64,000 bases of DNA from Gammaproteobacteria bacterium (GTDB lineage: Bacteria > Pseudomonadota > Gammaproteobacteria > Pseudomonadales > UBA5518), in assembly GCA_016705365.1 (NCBI GenBank), contig JADIYI010000008.1, positions 992,001-1,056,000 on the forward strand. Direction: 5' to 3'. Below, piece by piece: positions 52,535-61,997 of this stretch. Both the position numbers and the translations under genes were made by a program. Each line of letters starts with the position of its first letter. Within the stretch, counting starts at the first letter, position 1. Under the pieces are notes generated by a model. The model saw nothing but the letters and a program-made list of their open reading frames with translations, searched no databases and had not been told where the DNA came from.

Positions 52535-53734
52535 TCAGCTTACGACGCGGAGTGCCGGCGGTTGCTTGCTGGCCTGCGCGATCTTCTCCGAGGCACTGTT
52601 GGAGGCGTCCTGCAGGGTGCGGGTCGAGAGATGGGCGTAACGTTGCGTCACGCTCGGATCAGAGTGGCCGAGGATCTGCTGCACCTCGTAGAGCGATCGC
52701 CCGCTATTCACGAGCATGCTGGCGTGCTGGTGTCTCAGGTCGTGTATGCGCAGGTTGGGTAGACCGGCAGCGATGCGAATCCGACCCCATACGGTATTCA
52801 CCACGGTCAACGGTTCCTTGGTCTTGGTGTTGATGAACAAGTACTCGTTCTTTCCCTCAGTGCCGAGGTTGGCGAGCACCTCCAGGGCGGCGTCGTTCAA
52901 CGGCACCGAGCGAACGCGCTTCGACTTGCTGTTTGCCGCCGGAATCCTCCAGGTCCGGTTGGCCTTGTCGATATGTTCCCAGCGGGTCTGCAAGGCTTCG
53001 TTAAGGCGAGCGCCGGTGGCGAGCAGGAATAACATTGCATTGGATACCATTCGGGCCTTGGAGGTTCGGAGCGCGAGCAGTAGCCGGTTCAGCTCGTCGT
53101 CGGTTAGATAGCGCTCGAGCCGATTGTCCTCCCGGAACAGCGGCACCTTGGCGACGGGGTTCTTGTCGAGCATCTCCCACTGCACCGCGAGGTTCAGTGC
53201 TGCCCGAAGCAGCTTCAGGTGGTGGTCGCAAGTGGCCGGCGCAAGGCCCTCGGTACGCAGGTCCGTGTGGAAGGTCTGGATCTGGTGCCGGGTCAGCTGG
53301 TTGAGCTGGAAGTGGCCGAGCGTGGGCACTATGCGCAGCCGGATCATCGATTCGTCGTAGGTGAACGAACGCTTCCGTGCGCTGGCATACGGCGTGTACT
53401 TCTCCTCCAGGAATTCCTTCAGGGTCAGCACCGCCTTAGCCGCCCGCGCCTGTTCCTGCGGGTTGGCGCCGAGGGCGATCTTCGCCTTCAACTCCTTCGC
53501 CTTCTTGCGGGCGTCGGCAAGCGATATATCCCGAACCGCGCCGATGCGCTCATGGCAGGTCTTCCCGGTGGCGTCGCGGTATCTCAGATACCAGGTCGGG
53601 TTGGCCGGGTTGACGGATCGGACCTCGGCGTACAATCCGGGTGAGTTGGCGTCGCACATCTCGATGCGCTTCTTGTCCGGCGGGCAGTGCAGCTCGTTAT
53701 CGATGTAGGCTTGGGTCAGGGGTAATACGGGCAT
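52535..53734 (-). CDS. int: Tyrosine-type site-specific integrase
   Basis: A 399-residue phage/island integrase. It has an N-terminal arm-binding domain (DUF4102-like, ARKKAKELKAKIALG), a core-binding domain, and the catalytic residues Arg (TGARLNEAL), His-x-x-Arg (HDLRHQHAS), His (GHSDPSVTQ) and nucleophile Tyr (RYAHLS). ATG 53734 follows GAGGAGG at seven bases; upstream codons are not needed. It is the integrase of the element that extends to the right. Confidence 0.93.
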   Translation of the reverse strand: MPVLPLTQAYIDNELHCPPDKKRIEMCDANSPGLYAEVRSVNPANPTWYLRYRDATGKTCHERIGAVRDISLADARKKAKELKAKIALGANPQEQARAAKAVLTLKEFLEEKYTPYASARKRSFTYDESMIRLRIVPTLGHFQLNQLTRHQIQTFHTDLRTEGLAPATCDHHLKLLRAALNLAVQWEMLDKNPVAKVPLFREDNRLERYLTDDELNRLLLALRTSKARMVSNAMLFLLATGARLNEALQTRWEHIDKANRTWRIPAANSKSKRVRSVPLNDAALEVLANLGTEGKNEYLFINTKTKEPLTVVNTVWGRIRIAAGLPNLRIHDLRHQHASMLVNSGRSLYEVQQILGHSDPSVTQRYAHLSTRTLQDASNSASEKIAQASKQPPALRVVS

Positions 53735-53811
53735 AGAAATGCCTCCTCGAAGGTTGAAGGGGGGTAGCCGCAATGCCCCTCAGCACCGCGGCCCCGCTAT
53801 GTGGTTGGTTG

Positions 53812-54156
53812 TTAATCGAGCATTGCTGCAGTAGCGTCGTTGACTAGAGCCTCTGTGCCGGGAAACCACCAGCCGTATCGACCGGCGTGATAGCAGGCAC
53901 ACAGCTTCACCAGCTGGACGTGGTGGTCGTTCAGCTCCGCGATAACGTCCGGGTCGAGCAGAGTGTCGACATGGTCAGCGCGAGTGAATCGCGGGTCGAA
54001 TTTCCACTCTTCGACTTGCGACGAAACCCAGGTGTCCAGCGACTCTCGTATCAGGAAAAATTCGCCGCAGAGCATGAACTCGACCATCGGATCGTCCTGC
54101 CCACCCCATGCGGAGGCATTCTGGTGGTCGGTTCGAAAGCTAATTGCATTACGCAT
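53812..54156 (-). CDS. Hypothetical mobile-element protein
   Basis: A 114-residue acidic protein with several Trp and the segment VQLVKLCACYHAGRYGWWFPG. No family recognised and no signal or membrane helix. It lies between the integrase and the replication protein on the same strand, so it belongs to the element. Confidence 0.55.
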   Translation of the reverse strand: MRNAISFRTDHQNASAWGGQDDPMVEFMLCGEFFLIRESLDTWVSSQVEEWKFDPRFTRADHVDTLLDPDVIAELNDHHVQLVKLCACYHAGRYGWWFPGTEALVNDATAAMLD

Positions 54157-54346
54157 AAAAGTTACTCCAGTAAATATTGAATTTGCGGAACGGATCCGCG
54201 GTAACGATTGGCCGCGCGCCGCGCACTACGGCGTGACGATCGACACTTTCCATTTGGAGTAAGTTTGTGCCCGGTCCCCGGGAGCGATGCGCTTGCACTC
54301 CAGGGGGCGGAATAGACACGTCAAAAGGCGCTGCTAAAGGAACGGA

Positions 54347-56437
54347 TTAAAAAGCAATATCTGCAGCCTCGCTGTCGGAGGCGCCTTCGTCGGGAATGAC
54401 TGCGGGCTCGATCAAAAGGTAATAACAGTGGGAGCCGTGCTCGCGCACCTCGTAGTTCCATTTGGACAGGGTCGAGACATGGCCGGTGTACCTTTCCAGC
54501 AGCGCTTCGGCGGCGCGCCTGCTCAGCCCGGCATGCTTGCGCAGCGCCTTCACCAGGTCGGCCTTCTTGCATTGCCCCGAACGGATGCTGTGCTCGACGA
54601 CGCTGATAGCTTCCGCATCGACATCCACGGCCGCCATGGGGATTCCACTGTCTGGCTCGGTGGCCTCCACGATCGCTACCGATTCGAGCATCTCCTCGTA
54701 GGACACGCCACTGCCGACGCGGTAGCTGAAGCGAGCCGTATCGGCCACGGATCCTCTGCGCTTCTCGTAGTTGAATTCAACGACGCACGTACCCGATTCG
54801 CGGCCCTTGTCGATCACGTCGACCACATATACGCAGTCGAAGTCGTCCTTGATATCGGTGGTGCCGGCATGGATAGATCTGCCGTCCACTGCCTTTTTCT
54901 TGTTGACATGCGCCAGGGCAATCAGTGTTCCTCCCTGGGCAACAAACTTTCGCACCACGCGGGTAAATGTGGATGATTTCGTCTTGTCCATGAGGTCGGT
55001 GAACGCCTTGGCGGTATCCAAGATCATGATGAGGTTGCGGGCCGTTCCATCCGTTGAGGCTTGTATCAGCAGGTCCGGAAGCATCGTTGTCTCGAATCCA
55101 TTGTGCCCGGGAGACAGCATGTCGAACCCGTTCTTCTCCGCAATCTGCAGCTTCTGGACGAGTCCTCTCGAATTGTCATCGGCGTTCACAAAGCGCACAT
55201 GACTCGGGGGAATGCGGCCCTGAGCTATCGCGTTGATCAGGCCCTTGATCACCAGCAATGTCTTGCCTGTGTTGGGGGCAGCGTAGATGCACGTTGATTG
55301 TCCGCGCAGTGCCAACGGTTCGAAGACGAAGACTTCGTCTGCAACTTGTTTCGCTAGCTCTGCGCTTTTCCCGGTCAACGAAAAGCGCTGAAAGGGGTCG
55401 GTACGAGGAGCGCCGTGCTGGGGCTGTGGCGACGGCGAGATGGCGGATTCGCGTTGCTCGACGGTTTCTGTCGGTACAACCTGAAAGGCCTCCCAACTGC
55501 TGCCCTTGATGCGGCCCAGATCGACACCTTGGTCCTTCGCAATGTGGCACACGCTCGCGATGGTTACCGTAGCGCCTGCATGGCCGCCAAATGACTTCCA
55601 CTTTGCGCGCAGTTCCGCTGAGCCATCGTACTTCTTGCCCTTCGCGCTCCAGTTGTCGACCACCTCAAGGCCGCGCTCGTCGCCGCCGTAGGTGTGGTGG
55701 GCTGCCATTAAGACCGTGCGCCACTCCTCGTAACCGCAGTCCGGGTCGAGCAACTCAATCAGCAACTCGAAGTCACGCTGCTGAACGGATTGTTGTTCGA
55801 CCCCGGCGGGACGTGATGTGCACTCTGGTGCCGGACGCGGTTCCGGACGCCCGTTGTGTCTGAACACGGCGTCGATCAGGTTCTGACTGGCTTCGCTCAG
55901 ATCAGATGCATGCTCGACTTCGCGCATTTCAACGGACTTGCCCGTGCTCGGCGGTAAGACCACGATCGAGCGTCCTGTCTTTACGTCGATACGCTCCGGG
56001 TGCTCTGCAATGGAATGAGCATCGCTCTTTGCGTACGTGCCAGGGGCACGCCGAAAGAAGTGGTGCTCGCCGCGACGGGTCTTGTGCACCCAGCGCGGGG
56101 TGACGTCGAACGCTTGCTCGATTTCCGCGAGTGCAGCGACCGCTTGGGGTGTATCGGCGTCGAAGACGATGAGGTCTTCGCTGACGACAAATCCCACCTC
56201 ATAGGCTGGATGTTGAGTCCAGTATTCGGTGATTTTTTTGTCAGATAGGTCCGCAAGCCACGGATCCCATGTCACTGCTGTTTTCTTCAGCAGCGGCACA
56301 ATCGGTATGACAGCGAGCCCACATTCGAACCAATCCAGTGCCGCCGCCTTGTAGTCTGGCTGCGCGGTACCGGCCGGTTGTGTTGCCGAATTGATAGCAT
56401 GGGGGTCGGCACCCCCTTTTTTGTCGGAGTGCGACAT
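54347..56437 (-). CDS. Primase-polymerase / RepA-like helicase fusion
   Basis: A 696-residue replication protein. The N-terminal bifunctional primase-polymerase domain (residues ~30-190) has FECGLAVIPI, the metal-binding VFDADTPQA and the GEHHFFRR His. A middle PriCT-like helical domain follows (DPDCGYEEWRTVLMA). The C-terminal part is a RecA-fold ATPase with Walker A APNTGKT and Walker B LIMILDTA, as in RepA-type helicases. It should start copying of the excised element. GGAG lies ten bases before the ATG. Confidence 0.82.
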   Translation of the reverse strand: MSHSDKKGGADPHAINSATQPAGTAQPDYKAAALDWFECGLAVIPIVPLLKKTAVTWDPWLADLSDKKITEYWTQHPAYEVGFVVSEDLIVFDADTPQAVAALAEIEQAFDVTPRWVHKTRRGEHHFFRRAPGTYAKSDAHSIAEHPERIDVKTGRSIVVLPPSTGKSVEMREVEHASDLSEASQNLIDAVFRHNGRPEPRPAPECTSRPAGVEQQSVQQRDFELLIELLDPDCGYEEWRTVLMAAHHTYGGDERGLEVVDNWSAKGKKYDGSAELRAKWKSFGGHAGATVTIASVCHIAKDQGVDLGRIKGSSWEAFQVVPTETVEQRESAISPSPQPQHGAPRTDPFQRFSLTGKSAELAKQVADEVFVFEPLALRGQSTCIYAAPNTGKTLLVIKGLINAIAQGRIPPSHVRFVNADDNSRGLVQKLQIAEKNGFDMLSPGHNGFETTMLPDLLIQASTDGTARNLIMILDTAKAFTDLMDKTKSSTFTRVVRKFVAQGGTLIALAHVNKKKAVDGRSIHAGTTDIKDDFDCVYVVDVIDKGRESGTCVVEFNYEKRRGSVADTARFSYRVGSGVSYEEMLESVAIVEATEPDSGIPMAAVDVDAEAISVVEHSIRSGQCKKADLVKALRKHAGLSRRAAEALLERYTGHVSTLSKWNYEVREHGSHCYYLLIEPAVIPDEGASDSEAADIAF

Positions 56438-57090
56438 CTGCTTTTTCTCCGTATTGTTAAAAAGCCTCACATGCGTTTTGACGCAGTGATGTTTGGCCGC
56501 ACTTGCGGAAGGGTGGACCTGATGGTCCCGATGTGAAGGTCGGCACTTGCGTGCCTGCACTTGCTGATACGGCCCGTATCGATAATTCGGCAGGGCAGTT
56601 CGTCGCGCTTGCAGTAGGAGCAGCTAAAGGCACTTGCCGGCGCATCCTTGCGGGGGTCACCGACGATCCGTGTCGGTCTCGATCTACGGGGCAAGGATTG
56701 CAGGCTGTTGCGGTCGAGGTCAAGCGGCCCAGAGCCAGATTCAAACCCGTTGAGTTAAAACGCAGGGGCCGCTTCCATGGCCGTGTTTTGTGCAATATTT
56801 ACGTCTTCAGCATCCGCTAACCGGAGGGTTTTTCCCCGAGATGGCCTCGCGGGGGTCGGTCGGCCTTTGCGGGCCAGCGGCTTCGAGGTTGGCGACGAGT
56901 CCCTATCGGTCTTGTCGATGCGCGCGGGTGACAGCCGAATCCGGGCTCGCAGAGCATCATCGCGTTGCGGGGGCACCGGCAAACTGTCGAGCTGGAAAAC
57001 TGCACGGCTGCCCTGGAGGCGGCGTACATCAGCTGCACAGGTTTCCAGAGTTTCAGTTATCCGGCGGTCCGCTGCATGCTCCCGGTTGGG
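56438..57090. other. 650-base region without a confident gene
   Basis: Two minus-strand stretches read like protein but lack proper starts. One ends at 56755 (…LADAEDVNIAQNTAMEAAPAF) and can be read back to just after the ardB stop, with a GTG at 56982 as the only start. The other ends at 56467 and includes CSYCKRDELPC. They may be decayed small genes of the element. No AlpA-type regulator was found. Confidence 0.4.
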
Positions 57091-57507
57091 TCAGTCGATG
57101 GCTCGCAGTATCTGCCGCGCCTCAGGGTGCTCGAACATGAACTCCCGCAGCCAGTGGTAGTGCTCGGCGAGGATCAACACGATAGCGGTGGGCGCCGTGA
57201 AGGCGAGGTGGCTATACGCATACAGGCAGGCGGTGATCCCGAGGGCATCGGCCGACAGGGCCCCTTCATAGCCGTTCTCGCAAACGACCCGAAAGCGAGC
57301 TTCCGTGTCCGGCGCCATCAAGAAACCGCCGTTCGAGAGCAGGTAGAACAGCCAGTAGCCGCCCTGGTAGTCGGAGGACAGCTGCCCGGCAAAGTTGAAC
57401 ACGGCCGGTTCGAGGAGAAGCGGGAAGTTCGTGCCGAACAGCTCGGCGGTGATTGAAAGGCGCTGGCTTTCGGGAACCAGCTGGCGGGTGATCGTGGTCG
57501 CAGTCAT
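57091..57507 (-). CDS. ardB: ArdB/KlcA family antirestriction protein
   Basis: A 138-residue protein that in known cases blocks type I restriction enzymes, helping incoming DNA survive. Family marks are LVPESQRLSI, DYQGGYWLFYLLSNGGFLMAP and the final EHPEARQILRAID. AGGAGA lies six bases before the ATG at 57507. Its presence on the same element as hsdM-type genes is notable, since it could restrain host or resident type I systems. Confidence 0.9.
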   Translation of the reverse strand: MTATTITRQLVPESQRLSITAELFGTNFPLLLEPAVFNFAGQLSSDYQGGYWLFYLLSNGGFLMAPDTEARFRVVCENGYEGALSADALGITACLYAYSHLAFTAPTAIVLILAEHYHWLREFMFEHPEARQILRAID

Positions 57508-57536
57508 AAGTGTCTCCTGACAGGTAGGGTGTCGAT

Positions 57537-57755
57537 TCACGTGGACGGGCCAGAGCCGAGCTCCAGCCGCTTGAGGTCGAGGTAAGCCGAGAGGTAGCGC
57601 TCCAGCAGCCCCGGGGCGAAGTCAGGGAACTCGCTGTCCAGGATCTGGATGGCCACCATCTCGTAGCGGTCGAACAGGTCATGGCCGTCGCCGGGAAGAG
57701 ACCTGACGGCTTCCTCCAGGCGAGCGCCGACCTCCGCGAGGGTGCGGATAGTCAT
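57537..57755 (-). CDS. Small mobile-element protein, 72 residues
   Basis: An acidic helical protein starting MTIRTLAEVGARLEEAVRSL. No family recognised. AAGGAG six bases before the ATG is a strong ribosome-binding site. It lies 29 bases upstream of ardB on the same strand, so it is in its operon. Confidence 0.65.
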   Translation of the reverse strand: MTIRTLAEVGARLEEAVRSLPGDGHDLFDRYEMVAIQILDSEFPDFAPGLLERYLSAYLDLKRLELGSGPST

Positions 57756-57814
57756 CGGGGTCTCCTTGTGTCGGTGGTTGGGTAGCGCGGCTTAAGCGGG
57801 CCGCAGGGAAGGAA

Positions 57815-58000
57815 TCAGAACTGCAGGGTCAGGTAGGGGTTGGTGCAGGGCGCCAGCGGCATGTGGTCGAGGAGTATGCCAGCCATCAGCCGGGCCTGGG
57901 CGTTAACGGCGTCTGGTAGCTCGTCATCCGGCAGGTCCCAGGCGCTGACGATCTCGAACGCGTCCTGGAGATAGTCTTCGAGCAGGGTTTCACAGGTCAT
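57815..58000 (-). CDS. Tiny mobile-element protein, paralogue of 35655-35825
   Basis: A 61-residue acidic protein starting MTCETLLEDYLQDAFEIVSA. It shares SAWDL, AVNxQARL and NPYLxLQF with the 56-residue protein at 35.7 kb. AGGAGG lies eight bases before the ATG. Function unknown. Its start overlaps the end of the frameshifted gene upstream. Confidence 0.65.
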   Translation of the reverse strand: MTCETLLEDYLQDAFEIVSAWDLPDDELPDAVNAQARLMAGILLDHMPLAPCTNPYLTLQF

Positions 58001-58175
58001 GGGCGATTCCTCCTGAGCAAGTAGGCAAGCCCGCCCAGTCCGGTGAGCCCGAGGGCAGACCAGACGACCGGGGGATTGGTGATGAACAGCACGACCAGCA
58101 GCGGACCCGCCCAGACATTGAGCGGGGCACCACAAGGCAGGCGAGGGTTGCGGCAAACAGGGTTACTGACAGCAC
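57997..58175 (-). pseudogene. Frameshifted small membrane protein
   Basis: GTG at 58175, with AGGAGG seven bases before it, opens MLSVTLFAATLACLVVP, a hydrophobic start. A second hydrophobic segment (GPLLVVLFITNPPVVWSALG, then LLRRNRP and a stop at 57997) continues in a different frame. A single-base change near 58120 would join them into a ~60-residue two-helix protein. It could be a recent mutation or a programmed shift. Confidence 0.4.
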
Positions 58176-58396
58176 TAGGCAGCCTCCTGGATGGTGGCGG
58201 AAGTGGGTGTTTTCAGTAAGTCGTTGAAAAGAAACGGAAAGCACTAGGGGCGGTATAGGCTCGGTTTGGACCTTGCCTCGGAAAAGCGATGCAGAAAAGC
58301 GTTGTGCTTCAAACAGTTACAGAAGGGATTTTCGGGAGAGCGCCCGACTCCCACTCGGAAAGTCAGCTTGGGCAGGGTGGCGTTAGAACGGCTGGT

Positions 58397-58996
58397 CTAT
58401 GCTGTCTTGGTTGTGGGCTTTCGGCCGGGCTTCCGCTTAGACAGATCGGCCTTGACGGCTTTTGGCTTGGGCGGGAGCTTCGGCTTGGTGCCGGCCGCGT
58501 CATCGGGAAGGTTGGCGTTCGCGGCAATCAGCTTTTCCATCCGGGCTTGGAAGTCGGCGTTCTGAACCAGCTCGTGGACCCGCTGCTTCCCCGGCATAGG
58601 CCGGATCAGCTTCTCGGCCGCGAGCACCGCCAGCAGGAAGCCGGGGGTGTTGACGGACTGGCCCCGGAACAACGGCATGAGCCGTATAGCCGATATGGGA
58701 CTACCGGCGCTCAAGGCCTTCTGGATATCCTTCAGGGCCACCCACTCCTGACTGAAGAATCCGCCGCCCGAATTGGACGCGACCCTGAGGTAGAGACTCT
58801 TCTGGGGATCACAGGCGATGTTGTAGGTGAGGTCGGACTTGCCGCTGATGGTGGGGCACTGGGCTTGCTTGAGGATGCGGAAGCGCGTAGCCGAATGCGC
58901 AGCTTCGTGCGTAGCCGTATGCATAGCGTCAGGTGGAGCCGATGCGGCTTGGTCGGTAGACGCTGGGTTCACTTTGGTTGGCTTCTTTACGGCCAT
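58397..58996 (-). CDS. Hypothetical mobile-element protein with basic tail
   Basis: A 199-residue protein with a basic N-terminus, a globular middle (SLYLRVASNSGGGFFSQEWVAL) and a Lys/Pro-rich tail (KPKLPPKPKAVKADLSKRKP) that may bind nucleic acid. AAGGAG lies eight bases before the ATG. No family recognised; it is the first visible gene of the minus-strand run of the element, cut off from what was upstream by the IS66 insertion. Confidence 0.55.
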   Translation of the reverse strand: MAVKKPTKVNPASTDQAASAPPDAMHTATHEAAHSATRFRILKQAQCPTISGKSDLTYNIACDPQKSLYLRVASNSGGGFFSQEWVALKDIQKALSAGSPISAIRLMPLFRGQSVNTPGFLLAVLAAEKLIRPMPGKQRVHELVQNADFQARMEKLIAANANLPDDAAGTKPKLPPKPKAVKADLSKRKPGRKPTTKTA

Positions 58997-59065
58997 GGAA
59001 ATATCTCCTTCGGGTTGAGGGATGGGGGGATGACTAGGTTTGGACGTGAAGCGGCGTGATTGCCG

Positions 59066-59073
59066 GCTTCATA
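59066..59073. repeat. Target-site duplication, left copy
   Basis: GCTTCATA directly flanks the left end of the IS66-family element and is repeated exactly at 62096-62103. Eight bases is the usual IS66 duplication. Confidence 0.9.
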
Positions 59074-59103
59074 GTAAGCGTACGGCGAATACCGTCTGGA
59101 CAA

Positions 59104-59684
59104 TCAGATGCGTAGGCGTCCGAGTTTCCGGTTTACGATCTCAATGTCGAATTCAGTGGGATCGAACCCATCACCACACCAGGCAAGCATGTCGGCATGC
59201 TCCTCGTGCGTGGGGTCTGTGATAGCCTCCAAAAAATATTGATAGCCCGGCGGGCCACCGACATCTTCCGGCGGGCAGGCATTTTCACCGCCAACGCACA
59301 TGGCTCCCTGCGCCGATTCTGTTGCCGGCAACACCTTTTCGATCTTTATCTTGTGTTCCCACCCGTCACCGAAGTCGTAGACGTAGCGGCAGGTTTTTCC
59401 GCGTCCCAAGGCGGAAACGAGCGCAACACCTTTTTCCGCCGTTACGCTCCCGGGTGCATCCCAGTCCGGATCTGCACGCCATAGCGGCGCTGACCAATCT
59501 CGAATTCATGCAGGTGACTATCCGTCCAGCCCATCGCGTACTGGATTACATCGTGCAGTTGGTGGAGTTTGATCGTCTGCGGCACGAGGAGAACCCGCCA
59601 GACCTTGGGCTCGACCCATGCGAGTTCGATGCGCAACTGCAGCCATGGACGCGGGGGACGTATCGGACGCACCTTCGTTGCCAT
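59104..59684 (-). pseudogene. Frameshifted pRiA4b ORF-3-family passenger gene of IS66
   Basis: The first part (LQLRIELAWVEPKVWRVLLV, LHDVIQYAMGW, LHEFEIGQRRYGVQI) runs to a stop at 59442. The rest (DWDAPGSVTAEKGVAL, YVYDFGDGWEHKI, CPPEDVGGPPGY) continues in another frame to 59104. A one-base change near 59470 splits it. Both halves are typical of plasmid pRiA4b ORF-3 proteins, which are known as IS66 passengers and have no proven role. Confidence 0.8.
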
Positions 59685-59687
59685 GGT

Positions 59688-61208
59688 TCAGGCCGCCTCT
59701 TGCTGATGTCCTGGGATCGCGATCTGCACATTCCACGGCAACAACTCATCGACCCGATTGATTGGATGCTCGCCAATGCAGCCGATCACGTGCCGCAGGT
59801 ACGCCTCGGGGTCGAGTCCGCTCAGTTGCGCGCTGCCGATCAGGCTGTACATCGCCGCCGCACGCTCGCCGCCGCTGTCGGAACCGGCAAACAAATAGTT
59901 CTTGCGCCCGAGCGCCACGGGACGCAGCGCGCGCTCGGCGGCGTTGTTGTCGATCTCGAGGTGCCCGTCGTCGCGGTAGCGCGTTAGCGCCGCCCAGCGC
60001 CCGAGTGCGTAACGCACAGCCTCGGCCAGCCCCGATTTGCGCGGCACCTGGGTCAGGATGTTGTCCAGCCACGCGTGCAGTTGCTTGAGTATCGGACCGG
60101 CCCGCGCCTGGCGAACCGCGCGACGCGTATCGGGCGGGTGGCCCCGAATCTCGGCCTCGACCGCATACAGCGCGGCGATTTGCGCCAGTGCGGCAGCGGC
60201 CAGCGGGCTGCCCTGAGCCTGGTGCACCTCGTAGAGCTTGCGCCGGGCGTGCGCCCAGCACGCGGACTCGACGATTTGCTCACTCGCAAACAGTTTGCCG
60301 AAGCCGGCATACCCATCGGCGTGCAGGGTGCCGTGGAAGGCTTGCAGGTGCCGTTGCGGATGCACGCCCTTGCGATCCGGCGAATAGGCAAACCACACCG
60401 CCGGTGCGCTGTCGCCGTGGGCGGGGCGTTCATCACGCACATAGGTCCACAGCCGTGCGGTCTTCGTGCGGCCACGTCCGGGTGCGAGTACCGGCACCGG
60501 GGTGTCATCGGCGTGCAGCGTCGCGCCGGCGAGCACATGACGGCGGATCGCCTCGACCAGGGGTTGCAGCAGGGTTGAGCATTCGCCTACCCAACCGGCC
60601 AGCGTCGAACGCGACAGATCCACGTCCTCGCGCGCATAGATCCCGCTCTGCCGGTACAGCGGCAGGTGGTCGCAGTACTTCGAGACCAGCACGTGCGCCA
60701 GCAATCCCGGACCGGCCATGCCGCGCGCGATCGGGCGCGCTGGCGCATCGGCCTGCACGATCCGCTCACACCCGCCACACGCCAGCTTCGGGCGCACATG
60801 GCGAATCACCTTGAAGCGCGCCGGTACATACTCCAGCATCTCGGCGACATCCTCGCCAATCGGGCGTAACCGACCCCCGCAGTCGGGGCAGCAGGTGCCG
60901 GCAGGGGTGTGGATCTGTATCTCGCGCGGCAGATGGGCCGGGAGCGGTTTGCGTACGGGAATGCGGGGCTCGGCACGCGCGGCACCCGGATCGACCGCAA
61001 CCGAACCGATCGTTGGGGTAGGCTGCGTGGTGGCCAACAGATTGAGCTGATCGACATGGCCCTCGAAGCGCTCGGCGCGGCGGCCAAAGTGCAGGCGCTG
61101 CAGCTTGGCGATCATCAGCTTCAGATGGGCGATCTCGCTGCGCTGCGTCGCAATAACAGCCTGCAATTTGGCGGTGTTATCGGGGTGGTTATCAGCAGCG
61201 TTTTGCAT
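59688..61208 (-). CDS. tnpC: IS66 family transposase TnpC
   Basis: A 506-residue DDE transposase. It starts with a coiled N-terminal region (AKLQAVIATQRSEIAHLKLM), then a zinc-binding CCPDCGG and a CGGCE motif, followed by catalytic Asp in HADDTPVPVL, Asp in HADGYAGFGKL and Glu in EIDNNAAERALRP. The C-terminal HPINRVDELLPW is typical. ATG 61208 is chosen for family length. The frame looks intact, so it is probably active. Confidence 0.93.
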   Translation of the reverse strand: MQNAADNHPDNTAKLQAVIATQRSEIAHLKLMIAKLQRLHFGRRAERFEGHVDQLNLLATTQPTPTIGSVAVDPGAARAEPRIPVRKPLPAHLPREIQIHTPAGTCCPDCGGRLRPIGEDVAEMLEYVPARFKVIRHVRPKLACGGCERIVQADAPARPIARGMAGPGLLAHVLVSKYCDHLPLYRQSGIYAREDVDLSRSTLAGWVGECSTLLQPLVEAIRRHVLAGATLHADDTPVPVLAPGRGRTKTARLWTYVRDERPAHGDSAPAVWFAYSPDRKGVHPQRHLQAFHGTLHADGYAGFGKLFASEQIVESACWAHARRKLYEVHQAQGSPLAAAALAQIAALYAVEAEIRGHPPDTRRAVRQARAGPILKQLHAWLDNILTQVPRKSGLAEAVRYALGRWAALTRYRDDGHLEIDNNAAERALRPVALGRKNYLFAGSDSGGERAAAMYSLIGSAQLSGLDPEAYLRHVIGCIGEHPINRVDELLPWNVQIAIPGHQQEAA

Positions 61209-61260
61209 GCGTGCATTATAGTTTTTGCGCGCATAAATCGCCGCAAAAAACGCCGTGAAT

Positions 61261-61605
61261 TTACACGGCCAGACGTGGCGCGGTGCGCACCGGACGGCGC
61301 CAATCGATGCCCTCGAGCAGCATCGATAATTGCGCGTGCGACAACGCCACTTTGCCCGCTTGTGCCTGTGGCCACACGAAGTGTCCGCGCTCGAGGCGCT
61401 TGGCAAACAAACACATCCCGTCGCCATCCCACCACAGCACTTTGATGCGATCGCCGCGTCGACCGCGGAAGACAAACAACTGCCCCGAGAACGGGTCGGC
61501 GAGCAGCTGCAACTGCACCAGTGCCGCCAGGCCATCGAAGCCGCGGCGCATATCCGTCGCACCCGCCGCAATCCAGATCCGGGTGCCCGCCGGCAATGCC
61601 ATCAT
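61261..61605 (-). CDS. tnpB: IS66 family accessory protein TnpB
   Basis: A 114-residue protein required with TnpA and TnpC for IS66 transposition. The signature is TRIWIAAGATDMRRGFDGLA and FSGQLFVFRGRRGDRIKVLWW. Its ATG at 61605 overlaps the tnpA stop by four bases. Full length. Confidence 0.93.
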   Translation of the reverse strand: MMALPAGTRIWIAAGATDMRRGFDGLAALVQLQLLADPFSGQLFVFRGRRGDRIKVLWWDGDGMCLFAKRLERGHFVWPQAQAGKVALSHAQLSMLLEGIDWRRPVRTAPRLAV

Positions 61606-61997
61606 CGCAGCAACTGCTCGAGTACCACGCGCAGTGTGTCGACATGCGGTTGCCCTTCGATATGCAGCCGGCCACGCGAACACTCGATGAGCAGTGAACC
61701 GTTGCCCTGAGCACGTGCATGATGTGCAGTCGCAGACGGCTGTGTGACTGCGCTGTGGACGATCTCCACGGGCACCAGCGCGGGTGTCACCCCATCGAGC
61801 GTGCCGTCACGGAACGCGCGGCGCCACTTGAACACCTGGTTGGCATTGATGCCATGATGACGGGCAATCCGCGCGACCGACAAGGCTCCCGGACGAAAGG
61901 TCTCCTCGACGACGACACGTTTGAATTCCTGAGAATGATGCCGATACCGACTGCGACCCCGCGCAGGTGAAACAGGATCAAGCGAATTTGTGTCCAT
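61602..61997 (-). CDS. tnpA: IS66 family DNA-binding protein TnpA
   Basis: A 131-residue helix-turn-helix protein of IS66 elements: ARGRSRYRHHSQEFKRVVVE, then GALSVARIARHHGINANQVFKWRR. It probably binds the element ends. Its start lies about 100 bases inside the right inverted repeat. Intact. Confidence 0.9.
   Translation of the reverse strand: MDTNSLDPVSPARGRSRYRHHSQEFKRVVVEETFRPGALSVARIARHHGINANQVFKWRRAFRDGTLDGVTPALVPVEIVHSAVTQPSATAHHARAQGNGSLLIECSRGRLHIEGQPHVDTLRVVLEQLLR

Noticed and set aside
56467..56982. Two small minus-strand genes between ardB and the primase-polymerase gene
   Set aside because: The sequences look partly protein-like, but starts are GTG or TTG without ribosome-binding sites and one would need a frameshift, so I describe the region rather than call genes.
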